This document shows positions 26,810 through 36,120 of a DNA stretch of 64,000 nt, one piece after another. Source of the stretch: Evansella alkalicola. GTDB lineage: Bacteria; Bacillota; Bacilli; Bacillales; Salisediminibacteriaceae. The stretch's first letter is position 1; each line of letters begins with the position of its first letter. Location: NCBI RefSeq assembly GCF_019042735.1, contig NZ_JAHQCR010000034.1, positions 168,987 to 232,986 on the forward strand. The letters are read 5' to 3'. The position numbers were made by a program, and so were the translations under genes. A model generated the notes under the pieces. It had not been told where the DNA came from. It saw only the letters and a list, made by a program, of their open reading frames with translations, and searched no databases.

Positions 26810-27474
26810 GAAACATCCATTCTCCTTTCCAACCATCGTGAGAATAAAGTAAGGGTATAGATAATAATGAAATATAAAATCCCTACTAAAGTTAATATTT
26901 CAAAAGCCTTGAAGTTAGCCGAATATATAGATTGTCCGGACATTAATAATTCACCTATCCCAATTACTGATAGAAGAGAAGTATCTTTAATACTAACGAT
27001 GAACTGGTTCACAAATGCAGGTAACATTCGCTTAATAGCTTGAGGAAGAATGATGATTCTCATCGTTTCACCATAGGAAAAACCAAGTGTCCTTCCTGCT
27101 TCCATTTGTCCTTTATCAATGGAATTGATTCCAGCACGGAAGATTTCTACTAGATAAGCACCCGCATTAATACTGATTACAATTACACCGGCTGCGAAGG
27201 CAGAAAAGCGTAGATCTGTAACAGCTGGAATACCAATGTATATATATAAAATTTGTACAAGTATTGGTGTCCCTCTAATTATATTTACATACACCGTGGA
27301 AATTGCCCTTAACACTTTGTTTTTTGAAATACTAAATAGTCCAAATACCAATCCAATAACTAATGCAATGAGTAAAGAAATGATTGTGATGAGAACTGTC
27401 ATCTGCAGCCCTTTCATGAGGACTGGCATGGCATCACGCATCACTTCAAATGTGTCTGTAATTGCCTCTAACAT
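26806..27474 (-). CDS. Polar amino-acid ABC transporter, permease
   Basis: This HisM/GlnP-type permease has about 222 residues and five membrane helices. The EAA-loop signature is GAYLVEIFRAGINSIDKGQMEAGRTLGFSYG near the middle. ATG 27474 (MLEAITD) with an AGGAGGGG site is chosen; the open frame reaches 27534 but would start inside a terminator. It probably works as a homodimer with the downstream ATPase. Confidence 0.92.
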   Translation of the reverse strand: MLEAITDTFEVMRDAMPVLMKGLQMTVLITIISLLIALVIGLVFGLFSISKNKVLRAISTVYVNIIRGTPILVQILYIYIGIPAVTDLRFSAFAAGVIVISINAGAYLVEIFRAGINSIDKGQMEAGRTLGFSYGETMRIIILPQAIKRMLPAFVNQFIVSIKDTSLLSVIGIGELLMSGQSIYSANFKAFEILTLVGILYFIIIYTLTLFSRWLERRMDVS

Positions 27475-27501
27475 GTCGTGTTGTTCCCCTCCTATTTTTA
27501 C

Positions 27502-27543
27502 AAAAAAAGGTGTGACCGTATGATGTTCAGTCACACCTTTTTT
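27502..27543 (-). terminator. Internal terminator between binding protein and permease genes
   Basis: AAAAAGGTGTGAC and GTCACACCTTTTTT form a long stem with T-runs on both sides. Partial read-through would give more binding protein than permease and ATPase, the usual stoichiometry for such importers. Confidence 0.82.
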
Positions 27544-27577
27544 AGCAAAAAGTTTATTATTGCGTAAATGATGGAGC

Positions 27578-27600
27578 TACTGTCACAAAACGTGACAGTA
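27578..27600. other. Perfect hairpin after the binding-protein gene
   Basis: TACTGTCAC (27578-27586) pairs with GTGACAGTA (27592-27600) across a 5-nt loop. With no U-tract, it probably protects the 3' end of the upstream mRNA or is an operator. Confidence 0.5.
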
Positions 27601-27625
27601 ACACACTTTGTACACTTATCTAAAC

Positions 27626-28474
27626 TTATTCACCAAAATACTGATCATATATATCATCGTACTTGCCAGTCTCAAATAACTTAGAAAGACCGCTATTCAT
27701 TATCTCAACTAAACCATCAGCACCCTTGGAAACAACAATTCCATAATCTTCACCAGTCATTCTGTCACCAACAATACGGATGTCTGAATCTTCTCCATCA
27801 GTAGCGATTTTATAAGCCGCACTTGGGTAGTCATTAATTACCGCGTCTGCATTACCAGATGTAATTTCCATATACATAATCGCATCTTCTTGGAAAATTC
27901 TTACGTCACCGTTGTACTCTTCGGCTAATTCATTTGCTAGTTCCAAGCTAGATGTACCTTGCTTCGCAACAATTGTTGCACCTTCTAAATCTTCTAAACT
28001 ATTAATATGGCTGTCAGTAGGTACAACTAGTGATAAGCCAGACTCAAAGTAAGGGTTACTAAAATCTACTACTTCAGCTCTGTCTTCACGGATTGCAATG
28101 GCAGATACTGCAGCATCCATTTGGTCTGCTTGTAATGCTGGAATAATGGCATCAAAACGCATAATCTCCCAATTTACAATTAGATTTTCTTCTGCTGCAA
28201 TTGCTTCAATAATATCTACATCAAATCCAGTTAGTTCTCCATCTTCCATATATTCAAATGGAGGATAATCTTGTACAACTGCAACACTGATTTCTTGAGC
28301 TTCTTCCTCAACAGCAGCATTTTCTTCAGTATCATTTCCTCCTGTAGCGTTTTGTTCTGCTTGTGCTTCATCTGATTCTCCACAACCTACCATGAAAAGT
28401 AATGCAGATGTTGCTAGTATTGCAGTTACTGTACTTTTAAACTTTCCTGAATATTTCTCTTTAAAGATTTTCAA
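27626..28474 (-). CDS. Polar amino-acid ABC transporter, binding lipoprotein
   Basis: This 282-residue family-3 solute-binding lipoprotein has a lipobox, VGC, with Cys31 after a basic N-terminus and hydrophobic segment. An acidic linker covers about 35-60. The binding domain starts at ISVAVVQDYPPFEYMEDGELTGFDVDIIEAIA, followed by AIREDRAEVVDFSNPYF, both hallmarks of polar amino-acid binders. The specific ligand is not readable. It is the first gene of the operon, followed by a hairpin and an internal terminator. Confidence 0.92.
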   Translation of the reverse strand: MKIFKEKYSGKFKSTVTAILATSALLFMVGCGESDEAQAEQNATGGNDTEENAAVEEEAQEISVAVVQDYPPFEYMEDGELTGFDVDIIEAIAAEENLIVNWEIMRFDAIIPALQADQMDAAVSAIAIREDRAEVVDFSNPYFESGLSLVVPTDSHINSLEDLEGATIVAKQGTSSLELANELAEEYNGDVRIFQEDAIMYMEITSGNADAVINDYPSAAYKIATDGEDSDIRIVGDRMTGEDYGIVVSKGADGLVEIMNSGLSKLFETGKYDDIYDQYFGE

Positions 28475-28837
28475 AATATTTACCCCCTGTTAGTTATAAG
28501 TTTTCTCGTTTTTATTATTTTGGAAAACTGTTTTTCGCACAGTTAATACCTTATCGTTTAATCAAAATATCTACAAATTCGGTATATTAGTATATTTTAC
28601 TATTCACTTAGTTATATTGTGGCAAGACTGTGTCGCCTCAAAAATAGGCTGTATTTCTCACATATATGAATGAATACTCCCTAATACTTGAAGGTGTCAT
28701 TATTTTATGAATTTTTATGATTGTCATATAACGTTGATATAGCAAGGCTTTGATAAGCAATTTTAGTTGTTTTGATTAACGCTAAAAATATTTTACTAAA
28801 ATATTAAAGTTTTTAAATTCCGAATCTTATGTAAACT
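28475..28837. other. Intergenic region upstream of the ABC operon
   Basis: No ORF is visible in this AT-rich DNA that must hold the promoter of the binding-protein gene. I could not settle on a -35/-10 pair or an operator, and no T-box or riboswitch motif was seen. Confidence 0.4.
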
Positions 28838-28869
28838 TTAAAAACACACCCAGAATTTTAGGTGTGTTT
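28838..28869 (-). terminator. Terminator overlapping the 3' end of the S9 peptidase gene
   Basis: AAACACACC (28842-28850) pairs with GGTGTGTTT (28861-28869). The upstream arm, read on the minus strand, lies within the last codons of the peptidase gene, so stop codon and terminator loop coincide. Confidence 0.75.
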
Positions 28870-30966
28870 CCTCATATCACGATAATAATTAAACCATGTA
28901 ACAAGTCTTGTAAAGCGATCTACTTGGTGAATTGGCCTTGATAATGAGTGGTATTCATCAGGGTAACGGATCATGACGGCTTCTTTACCAAGTCTTTTTA
29001 GTGCTATATAAAATTCTTCTGTTTGTGAAGGTGAAACTCGTAAATCATTTTCTCCATGCATTAACATTACAGGGGTTTTAACTGTTTCTACATAATTTAT
29101 CGGAGAATGTTTCATTAGATGGGTATGACCCTTCCAAGGTGTGCCTCCATATTCATACTCATCTGCCAGTGTAATGTCTGAAGTGCCATATCCACTCACC
29201 ATGTTGGTGACGCTTGCTCCAGTACATATGGCCTTAAATCGATCTGTTTGTGTCGCAATCCACGAGGACATATATCCGCCATACGACCAACCATGTACAA
29301 ACATATTAGTTTCATCTATAGCTTCTTCCTTAATAACGGAGTCCACACCTTCCATAATATCATGGTAATCCTGGTCTCCCCAGTTTGTATCAATATAGGA
29401 AGCAAACTCTTGACCGTACGTCTCGCTTCCTCGAGGGTTGGAATAGAAAACGAGATAACCATTGGCAGCGAAAAGTTGTGACAGAAACATAAATGTTGGA
29501 CCAAAAGATGCATGTGGCCCACCGTGTATCAATAAAACAAGGGGATGCTTTTTCTTACGATCATATTTTGGTGGGTACATTAGCCATCCATCGAGTTTCA
29601 CCCCGTCATTACTTGTATATTGGTGTTTCTTCCAAGATGCTAGTTGGAGCTCACCAATTAAATTGTCATTTACTGTAGTCAATTGTAAGTTCCGATTTTT
29701 TTCATAAATGAACAATTCCTGAGGGCGCTCAGGAGAACTTAATGTATAAGCAATACAACCATCTCTGACGTCAAAACCAGATATTGATTGGTTTTCATCT
29801 TGGATAACAGGTTTAACATGAAAATCATGTACGTTTATTGAATATAAATGACCTGCTCCCCTATCTGTGATAAGGAAAAAAATATTTTGTCCATCCCAGC
29901 AAACTATTTTTCCACCTTTATATCCAATGTCTGTTCCAGTACCTCCAATGGGGCGATCAAGCTTTCTTGTAGCATTTTTTGCATCTTCTGTTGTTAAAGG
30001 TTTTGCCTCCCCGTAAGTTTTTATTGTTTCTATGAAGGAATCCACTTTAAGAATCCATAAATCTGTTGTGGTAGACGCTCCCTCCCTGTTATCGTGTCCA
30101 GTAAAGGCAATGAAATTTCCGCATGGGGACCAGATTGGCATACTACTAGGACCTTTTGAAACGTATAATAGATAATGCTTTTTTGTTATCATATCAAAGA
30201 TCCATATATCAACCTTTTGCTCATGATCTGCTTCCTTTGTACGCCTAGAGCTTACTAAAAGGAAATTACCGTCAGGAGATAATGCAGGTCCTGCATGATC
30301 GAAATCACCGAATGTGACTTGCTGCCCTACAGATTTTTGGTGTTGTTGGGGCGCCCCTTTGACGGGGGTGATGAAAATATGAGTTCGATTTTGTCCGAAA
30401 TAACCTTGCCCATCAAAACGATATCCAAATCTAGTGATGACCTTTACTTGATTCTCTTTTTTATTATCTTCGTCATTTGGTTTTGCTTCCTCATGTAATT
30501 GATCTGCAAGTTTCTTTAGACGCTTTGCATCACTTTTAGGAGCACCAGGATAAGGGCTCCAAACAACTTCATCATGAGGGAAAATAGTAGCGGAATAAAT
30601 AATTTTCTCCCCGTCAGGTGTCCATAGTAGTGGAGCAGCAACGGCTTCATTTGTTTTTAAACACCAAGCTTCCCCTCCATCAAGGGGAAGTATCCAGATT
30701 TGACTTTTATTCCCCCTGGAAGAAACAAAAGCAATTTTTTTCCCATCTGGTGAAAAACTTGGCTCACTATCTTTACCTGAATATGTTAATTGGTATGTGG
30801 CCTTAGTTATGATGTTTTTCATAAAGATATTCGTTTTAAATTCATCGTTTTCTTTATCAACTTCTTGTACGACATATACGATTTTAGTTTTATCTGATGA
30901 TATTTTTACATCACCAGGTGCTTTAAAACGATAGAAATCCTCTACACTTAACGCTCTTTTGCTCAA
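28858..30966 (-). CDS. S9-family serine peptidase (acylaminoacyl/dipeptidyl type)
   Basis: This 702-residue cytoplasmic peptidase has two parts. An N-terminal beta-propeller (about 10-430) carries TolB-like repeats (PSFSPDGKKIAFVSS, PIWSPCGNFIAFTG). The C-terminal alpha/beta hydrolase has the nucleophile serine in GWSYGGYMSS near 555, Asp in HGENDLRVS and His in DEYHSLSRP. It removes N-terminal dipeptides or acylated residues from short peptides. TTG 30966 follows GGAGAAGG. There is no signal peptide. It is monocistronic. Confidence 0.9.
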   Translation of the reverse strand: MSKRALSVEDFYRFKAPGDVKISSDKTKIVYVVQEVDKENDEFKTNIFMKNIITKATYQLTYSGKDSEPSFSPDGKKIAFVSSRGNKSQIWILPLDGGEAWCLKTNEAVAAPLLWTPDGEKIIYSATIFPHDEVVWSPYPGAPKSDAKRLKKLADQLHEEAKPNDEDNKKENQVKVITRFGYRFDGQGYFGQNRTHIFITPVKGAPQQHQKSVGQQVTFGDFDHAGPALSPDGNFLLVSSRRTKEADHEQKVDIWIFDMITKKHYLLYVSKGPSSMPIWSPCGNFIAFTGHDNREGASTTTDLWILKVDSFIETIKTYGEAKPLTTEDAKNATRKLDRPIGGTGTDIGYKGGKIVCWDGQNIFFLITDRGAGHLYSINVHDFHVKPVIQDENQSISGFDVRDGCIAYTLSSPERPQELFIYEKNRNLQLTTVNDNLIGELQLASWKKHQYTSNDGVKLDGWLMYPPKYDRKKKHPLVLLIHGGPHASFGPTFMFLSQLFAANGYLVFYSNPRGSETYGQEFASYIDTNWGDQDYHDIMEGVDSVIKEEAIDETNMFVHGWSYGGYMSSWIATQTDRFKAICTGASVTNMVSGYGTSDITLADEYEYGGTPWKGHTHLMKHSPINYVETVKTPVMLMHGENDLRVSPSQTEEFYIALKRLGKEAVMIRYPDEYHSLSRPIHQVDRFTRLVTWFNYYRDMRKHT

Positions 30967-31135
30967 AAAACCTTCTCCCCAATCTCTTAAAAAATTTTTA
31001 AATCTAAAGTATCTGCCGTTTAATGTAGTCTGTCTTCAACAAATTTATCCTATGTAAAAAGCATGAACTTTATTTAAAGTAGGCTTATAAATATATTTTT
31101 CTAATTTAGGAATAATAAAGTTTGGAGGTGTACTT

Positions 31136-31384
31136 ATGACAAAACCTTATTTATGTCCTAACTGTAAAACAAATCGTTCTCGTTTTAATGTCATTAAACA
31201 AGTTGCAACCCCAGTGAAGCTCCACCCTCAAACTGGTGAAGTAGTAAATGAATTTACAAATGACAATCTGGATCCCTTTCACGTGGCGTATAATGGGCCT
31301 GAAAATAAAGTGCAATGTGGTTCATGCGGATTAGTGGAAGACGAACATTCATTTGTAAAGTTTGCGGAAAATTATCAAAAATAG
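31136..31384 (+). CDS. Small zinc-ribbon protein
   Basis: This 82-residue protein has two CxxC pairs, CPNC near residue 7 and CGSC near 62, an arrangement typical of a zinc ribbon. The stretch between them (VKLHPQTGEVVNEFTNDNLDPFHVAYNGPENKVQ) suggests an inserted beta-hairpin. The function is unknown; nucleic-acid or protein contact is possible. A GGAGGTG site precedes ATG 31136, and a strong terminator overlaps the stop. Confidence 0.7.
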   Translation: MTKPYLCPNCKTNRSRFNVIKQVATPVKLHPQTGEVVNEFTNDNLDPFHVAYNGPENKVQCGSCGLVEDEHSFVKFAENYQK

Positions 31385-31418
31385 AGGCTAGGACTCAGAT
31401 GTCCCAGCCTCATTTTTT
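31384..31418 (+). terminator. Terminator after the zinc-ribbon gene
   Basis: GAGGCTAGGAC (31384-31394) pairs with GTCCCAGCCTC (31401-31411) and is followed by ATTTTTT. Confidence 0.88.
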
Positions 31419-31435
31419 AATTATTGTCTAGTTTT

Positions 31436-32248
31436 TTAATCACGTTTTATATTTCGACCATAGTATATTTCATCCATTTCCAATTGAAGACGTTCTGTTA
31501 TCTCCTTTTCTTCCTCATCGCTTAATTTATCCTTTGAATAACCAAATAAATAATTATTAATGTCAAAATTCTTTAATCGGCATTTCGTATGAAAAATATT
31601 TTCAGGATAAATGTTGACATCAATCATGTCGTACTGGTTTTTTACTTCTTCAGGAATATAATTTTGAATGGAATTTATATTATGATCAATAAATAGCTTA
31701 TGTCCATCCTTTGCACGGGTAAAGCCCCTTACGCGGTAGTCCATCGTCATAATATCAGTATCAAAGGAGTGTATTAAGTAATTTAATGCCTTTAATGGAG
31801 ATATCTCTCCACAAGTCGAGACATCAATATCAGCCCTAAATGTACTAATCCCACCATCTGGATGATATTCTGGATATGTATGAACAGTAATATGACTTTT
31901 ATCAAGGTGTACCGTTACTGATTGTGGTAAAGGTCCAGGTGATTCAGCCAATATTTCATTTGGTACTTCAACAATTGGCCCTTCAGAAACTAGAAGAGTA
32001 ACACTAGCACCTTGTGGTACAAAATCCTGCTTGGACACATTTAAAACATGTGCACCAATAATATCTGAAACATTTGTTAAGATTTTTGTAAGGCGATCAG
32101 CATTATACTGTTCATCAATGTATTCAATATATGATTCACGTTCTTCCTTTGTTTTCGTATAACAAATATCGTACATATTAAAGCTTAAAGATTTAGTTAA
32201 ATTATTGAATTCATGAAGCTCAACAACTTGCTGAGGCGTTAAATCCAT
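31436..32248 (-). CDS. speD: S-adenosylmethionine decarboxylase, E. coli type
   Basis: The 270-residue proenzyme cleaves itself between Lys117 and Ser118 (LDKSHITVHTYPEYHPDGG) to make the pyruvoyl cofactor. It then supplies aminopropyl groups for spermidine. Length and sequence are those of the long class 1A enzyme known from E. coli, not the roughly 125-residue SpeD typical of B. subtilis. No spermidine synthase gene adjoins. AAAGGTGGG precedes ATG 32248. Confidence 0.9.
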   Translation of the reverse strand: MDLTPQQVVELHEFNNLTKSLSFNMYDICYTKTKEERESYIEYIDEQYNADRLTKILTNVSDIIGAHVLNVSKQDFVPQGASVTLLVSEGPIVEVPNEILAESPGPLPQSVTVHLDKSHITVHTYPEYHPDGGISTFRADIDVSTCGEISPLKALNYLIHSFDTDIMTMDYRVRGFTRAKDGHKLFIDHNINSIQNYIPEEVKNQYDMIDVNIYPENIFHTKCRLKNFDINNYLFGYSKDKLSDEEEKEITERLQLEMDEIYYGRNIKRD

Positions 32249-32368
32249 TATTCAAACCCACCTTTGTATATTATATATGTAAACAAGTGTTTATATTCAT
32301 TTTAGTTGTTCCAATTTGAGTCCATTTTTACACATATATTATTTGTTTCCTTTCCCCTTATTATTTGT

Positions 32369-32599
32369 TTAAAAACTATCAATCGAAGTATTTAACAATG
32401 TGTAAATCACTTCTCCTTCAGTTATTTTCATTAAACCTACCATCATGCGAATTGTAGTAGTTTTACCAGCACCATTTGGACCTAAAAACCCGAACACTTC
32501 TCCCTTGTATAGTTCTAGGGAAATCCCGTGAATGATCGTTGTTTTACCAATGTTCTTTTTTATATTTTTTATTTGCAAGATTGGTTTACTCTGTTCCAT
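32369..32599 (-). pseudogene. Truncated ABC-transporter ATPase remnant
   Basis: About 70 N-terminal residues of a BcrA/NatA-type ATPase are intact, including Walker A GPNGAGKTTT and the following IRMMVGLMKITEGEV. The frame then runs into an unrelated tail (IYTLLNTSIDSF) and stops. No signature motif, Walker B or permease gene follows, so this is a decayed fragment; its start (ATG 32599 after GAGGTGAT) is still readable. A full ATPase would be about 300 residues. Confidence 0.75.
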
Positions 32600-32720
32600 A
32601 ACAATTATCACCTCGAATATTTATTTCCAATAGTATGGGTGAAAATACTTAATACTCACTTACAAAATTATTAAAAAAGTATTAAAAGGTAGAAAGTGTT
32701 ACAACTGATTATAAAAAATA

Positions 32721-32750
32721 AAAAAAACACCTGTAGAGTTACAGGTGTTT
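32721..32750 (-). terminator. Terminator of the HAD hydrolase gene
   Basis: AAACACCTGTA pairs with TACAGGTGTTT across a 4-nt loop, with a long T-run on the minus strand. Confidence 0.88.
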
Positions 32751-32762
32751 ATGACACTGTTC

Positions 32763-33548
32763 TTAGGACAAATTATTTAATATAGGAAACAGCTCATTGA
32801 GATGTTTTATCTCATATGTTGGCTTTACCTCCGTAGCCACTTGTCCATGTCGGTTGATCCAAACAGATTTCATACCTACACGTGAAGCACCTAGGATATC
32901 AGTCATTAAGTTGTCACCTACCATTAACACTTCATCTTTATTAAGAGAAACTAAAGATAATGCATGCTCAAAAATAGCAGGATCGGGCTTTCCTTTTCCG
33001 AAGGCCCCTGAAATAAGGATATGATCAAAGTATGGTACAAGTTCAGGTGTTATATCCAACTTCGTGTTTTGAAGATCAGGTGAACCATTTGTAAGTAATA
33101 AAAGATTATACCTACCTTTTAATTTATCTAAAACTTCGAATGACTCTTCGTATACATGAGGACTATTGCGACGTTCAATAGGGAAACGCTCAGCCAACTC
33201 TGCACCAAATGCTGAATCATCGATGCCTAGAGCTTTTAAGCCTCTAGTCCATGCCTCTTTCCTGTATGTAGGGACGATTTGTTTCATTTTTCTGAAGTTT
33301 TCTTCTTCATCTAAAAAATTCCCCCATAATCCCTCAAAAGGATTTATCCCAATCATTTTAGTAAAGTCATATGTTTCATAGGAAGCATATAATCCCTTTG
33401 CTTCAGTACGAACAGCTTCCTCCAATTGTTCAGGATCCACTTGATATTTTACTTGTGCAACCTTACAAGTTTTATTAAAAGCATCCTTCACACTTTTTTG
33501 ATCCCATAGTAACGTATCGTCCAAGTCAAAAAAAACAGCTTTTATCAT
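32763..33548 (-). CDS. HAD-superfamily phosphatase, YsaA-like
   Basis: This 261-residue haloacid-dehalogenase fold phosphatase has motif I FFDLDDTLLW with the nucleophile Asp8, motif II LLLTNGS, motif III lysine in FGKGKPDP and motif IV VGDNLMTDILGA. A helical cap lies between motifs I and II. It resembles B. subtilis YsaA from memory; the physiological substrate (a small phosphometabolite) is unknown. GAGGAG precedes ATG 33548, and a terminator follows. Confidence 0.85.
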   Translation of the reverse strand: MIKAVFFDLDDTLLWDQKSVKDAFNKTCKVAQVKYQVDPEQLEEAVRTEAKGLYASYETYDFTKMIGINPFEGLWGNFLDEEENFRKMKQIVPTYRKEAWTRGLKALGIDDSAFGAELAERFPIERRNSPHVYEESFEVLDKLKGRYNLLLLTNGSPDLQNTKLDITPELVPYFDHILISGAFGKGKPDPAIFEHALSLVSLNKDEVLMVGDNLMTDILGASRVGMKSVWINRHGQVATEVKPTYEIKHLNELFPILNNLS

Positions 33549-33696
33549 TTCTTTTTCTCCTCACGATTTTCTGAAATTTTTGTATATAAATATCAGATTA
33601 CATGGAATAAGTGTCGAAGTAAATAGTTTTTAAAAGGTTGACTCACTAAATTTTAGGCAAACATAAGTACAGATTTATAAGAAAGGAGTTTGTATT

Positions 33697-34422
33697 ATGT
33701 CACTAGATGCATTTATCATGGGTCTTGCATTTATTATCATTCATTTAGCAGCAAACCAAGTACTACCGTCAAATCGAATGAAACGTTTACGCTGGTTTTC
33801 CTTTTCAGGAGGCTTGGCAGTATCCTATGTATTCGTATATGTCTTACCCTCTCTTCACAAAGAACAGGTTATTGTAAAAAAATATACAGATTATTTAACG
33901 ATGGAGTCAGAATTATATTTTATTGGTTTGATCGGGGTTCTAATTTTTTATGGCATCCAAAAGTTTGTTAGGAAAGTAGACAGGAAAGGCGATCCTAAAA
34001 AACATACGACACTCTTCTTTATGCAAATTATATTTTTTGCAATTTACAACATGCTAGTGGCCTATATTACTGTATCATCAGATGTTGCAGGAATCCAGGC
34101 AGTCTTCTATGGACTTGCAATAGGACTTCATTTTATCGCAATTGCCCATGATCTTTGGAGAGAATATGGGGTAATGTATAACCAAATTGGTCGGTATGTA
34201 TTGGTACTAGGTATTATCGCTGGTTGGATTACTGGAATGTTGGTACAACTTAGTCCACTGTTACAATCGATTGTTTTTGCTTTTATTTCAGGTGCAATGA
34301 TCCTAAATGTCTTAAAATATGAACTTCCCCCTGATGGCGAAGCTCATTTCCCAACCTTTGCAATAGGAGTGGTGGCATACACTTCTATCACCATGTCCTT
34401 AAAATTCTTTTTTCAGTGGTAG
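33697..34422 (+). CDS. ZIP-like integral membrane protein, paralogue 1
   Basis: This 241-residue protein has about eight membrane segments. FSGGLAVSYVFVYVLPSLH resembles ZIP metal-transporter helix 2, LHFIAIAHDLWRE has the His spacing of a ZIP helix 4/5 region, and FISGAMILNVLKYELP resembles the last ZIP helix. Several canonical ZIP metal ligands are missing, so transport is not certain. A close paralogue lies at 56404-57123 on the other strand. AAAGGAG precedes ATG 33697. The stop is followed at once by a repeat element. Confidence 0.7.
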   Translation: MSLDAFIMGLAFIIIHLAANQVLPSNRMKRLRWFSFSGGLAVSYVFVYVLPSLHKEQVIVKKYTDYLTMESELYFIGLIGVLIFYGIQKFVRKVDRKGDPKKHTTLFFMQIIFFAIYNMLVAYITVSSDVAGIQAVFYGLAIGLHFIAIAHDLWREYGVMYNQIGRYVLVLGIIAGWITGMLVQLSPLLQSIVFAFISGAMILNVLKYELPPDGEAHFPTFAIGVVAYTSITMSLKFFFQW

Positions 34423-34426
34423 TAAG

Positions 34427-34574
34427 AAAAGCGTAAGCGCCTTGGTCATCGGCCACAAAAACTGGACTGAGCCGAGTGAGATAAAGGAAACACAACGAAC
34501 GGAGGGAGTTGATGTTGACTTATCGTAAACGAGGTGAGGGAAGTTTCTTGGGCCGATAGGCGCTGGAGCTAGAC
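34427..34574. repeat. Bacillaceae-type intergenic repeat with inverted ends
   Basis: The element starts AAAGCGTAAGCGCCTTGGTCATCGGCC and ends GGCCGATAGGCGCTGGAGCTAGAC. Its ends form an imperfect inverted repeat (GCGCCT..ATCGGCC with GGCCGATAGGCGC). Sequence of this kind recurs in Bacillus genomes. A 27-nt partial copy lies at 48009-48035. Confidence 0.65.
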
Positions 34575-34636
34575 ATGTATTCGATATAATCACTTTTTTT
34601 GCTATTACAATTGAAATGCGAAAGACTTTCCCTTTA

Positions 34637-34679
34637 AAAAATCGAGCTGGGACAATATTTGTGTCCCAGCTCGATTTTA
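34637..34679. terminator. Terminator of the MFS transporter gene
   Basis: AAAATCGAGCTGGGACA pairs with TGTCCCAGCTCGATTTT, a 17-bp near-perfect stem one base after the MFS stop codon. Confidence 0.9.
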
Positions 34680-34680
34680 A

Positions 34681-36096
34681 TTAAGAGTTTTCTGTTACTT
34701 CTTCTTCAGGTGATGTTTTTGTAATGGAAAAAGCCATAAAAATACCGAGGAAAGACAATCCTGTTATGATAGCGAAGGCTATATTAGCCCCAAATATATC
34801 TGGATTAGGGATCGTTCCACTGTTTTCAGCTGTAAGTGCTGTTGTTGTCATAACAGTTACAAGAATGGCAGTACCAATGGAAGCTGATACTTGGCGCATT
34901 GTATTATTCATTGCAGCTCCATGAGGAATCAGCCTACGTGGTAATTGGTTTAAACCTGCAGTCGTCACTGGCATCATCACCATTGAAAATCCAAACATCC
35001 TCAACGCAAACATTACTGCTATGAATGTAAAGGATGTATTTGTACTTAAAAATGAAAAAGGTAAACTAGATAAGGTCATAATGATTAATCCTATAATAGA
35101 GAGCCATTTTGCCCCTACTTTATCAAAAATACGACCTGTAATAGGTGACATGAAGCCAGATACTAGGGCTCCAGGCAGGATTGCTAAACCTGCTTCCATT
35201 GGCGTAAAACCTCGCATATTTTGCATATATAAAGGTATAAGAGTCTCTAGTCCAATAAGGCCTAAAAAGCCAATCATTCCTAGTATTGTTGCTATTGCGA
35301 AAACCTTATATTTGAATACGCGGAACTCAAGCATTGGCTTTTCCATCCTAAGTTGGCGAAGAATGAAAAGAGTAAGTGAAATAACTCCGATACCAATAGT
35401 AACTATTGTAATGATGCTTCCCCAACCATTATTACCTGCTGACGTAAATCCATATAGTAGACCACCGAACCCAAAGGACGACATAATTATCGATGGGACA
35501 TCCACCTTAGGATTTTTTAGGTCGGTAACATTTACTAGTTTAAAATATGAAACAATAATCGCTAAAATAGCAATCGGTAAGATAAAGATAAAAAGTACAC
35601 GCCATGAATAGTTAATAAGAATCCACCCTGATAAAGCTGGACCGATCGCTGGAGCAAATGAAATGACTAATCCAACTAATCCCATTGCTGCTCCCCTTTT
35701 ATTAACAGGAAAAATCATGAGAAACACTGTCTGCATAAGGGGCAATAAGATACCAGCACCTGCAGATTGAATAATCCGAGCTAAAAGAAGTACTTCAAAG
35801 TTAGGTGCAAGTGCCCCAATCACTGTACCGAGTGTAAATAATCCCATAGCAGTCATAAATAATTGTCTTGTTGTATACTTCTCGATGAAAAATGCACTAA
35901 TCGGAATCATAATTCCGTTGACTAACATAAATACGGTCGTTAACCACTGTGCAGTATTTGGAGTAATATTCATCTCATGCATAATTGGTGGTATTGCTGT
36001 AATCATTAAAGTTTGGTTTAAAATGGCAATAAATGTACCTGAAAGTAACAGGGTTACAATTAATTTTCTGTTAAAATCCTGAGAAGTCGAAGTCAT
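34681..36096 (-). CDS. MFS drug:H+ antiporter, EmrB/QacA (DHA2) type
   Basis: This 471-residue transporter has about fourteen hydrophobic segments. DHA2 features are LNQTLMITAIPPIM near residue 27, TAQWLTTVFML, ARIIQSAGAGILLPL near 107 and the motif C-like GPALSGWILINYSWR near 153. It exports lipophilic or cationic drugs with proton influx; the actual substrate is unknown. A possible 20-codon leader peptide lies just upstream (36121-36183). Its own ribosome site is G-rich but poorly spaced. It is monocistronic. Confidence 0.9.
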   Translation of the reverse strand: MTSTSQDFNRKLIVTLLLSGTFIAILNQTLMITAIPPIMHEMNITPNTAQWLTTVFMLVNGIMIPISAFFIEKYTTRQLFMTAMGLFTLGTVIGALAPNFEVLLLARIIQSAGAGILLPLMQTVFLMIFPVNKRGAAMGLVGLVISFAPAIGPALSGWILINYSWRVLFIFILPIAILAIIVSYFKLVNVTDLKNPKVDVPSIIMSSFGFGGLLYGFTSAGNNGWGSIITIVTIGIGVISLTLFILRQLRMEKPMLEFRVFKYKVFAIATILGMIGFLGLIGLETLIPLYMQNMRGFTPMEAGLAILPGALVSGFMSPITGRIFDKVGAKWLSIIGLIIMTLSSLPFSFLSTNTSFTFIAVMFALRMFGFSMVMMPVTTAGLNQLPRRLIPHGAAMNNTMRQVSASIGTAILVTVMTTTALTAENSGTIPNPDIFGANIAFAIITGLSFLGIFMAFSITKTSPEEEVTENS

Positions 36097-36120
36097 TCCC
36101 CATTCCCCATTTCTATTTTG

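Noticed and set aside
35021..35611. 196-codon open frame opposite the MFS gene
   Set aside because: It lies entirely within a conserved transporter gene on the other strand and has no gene signals.
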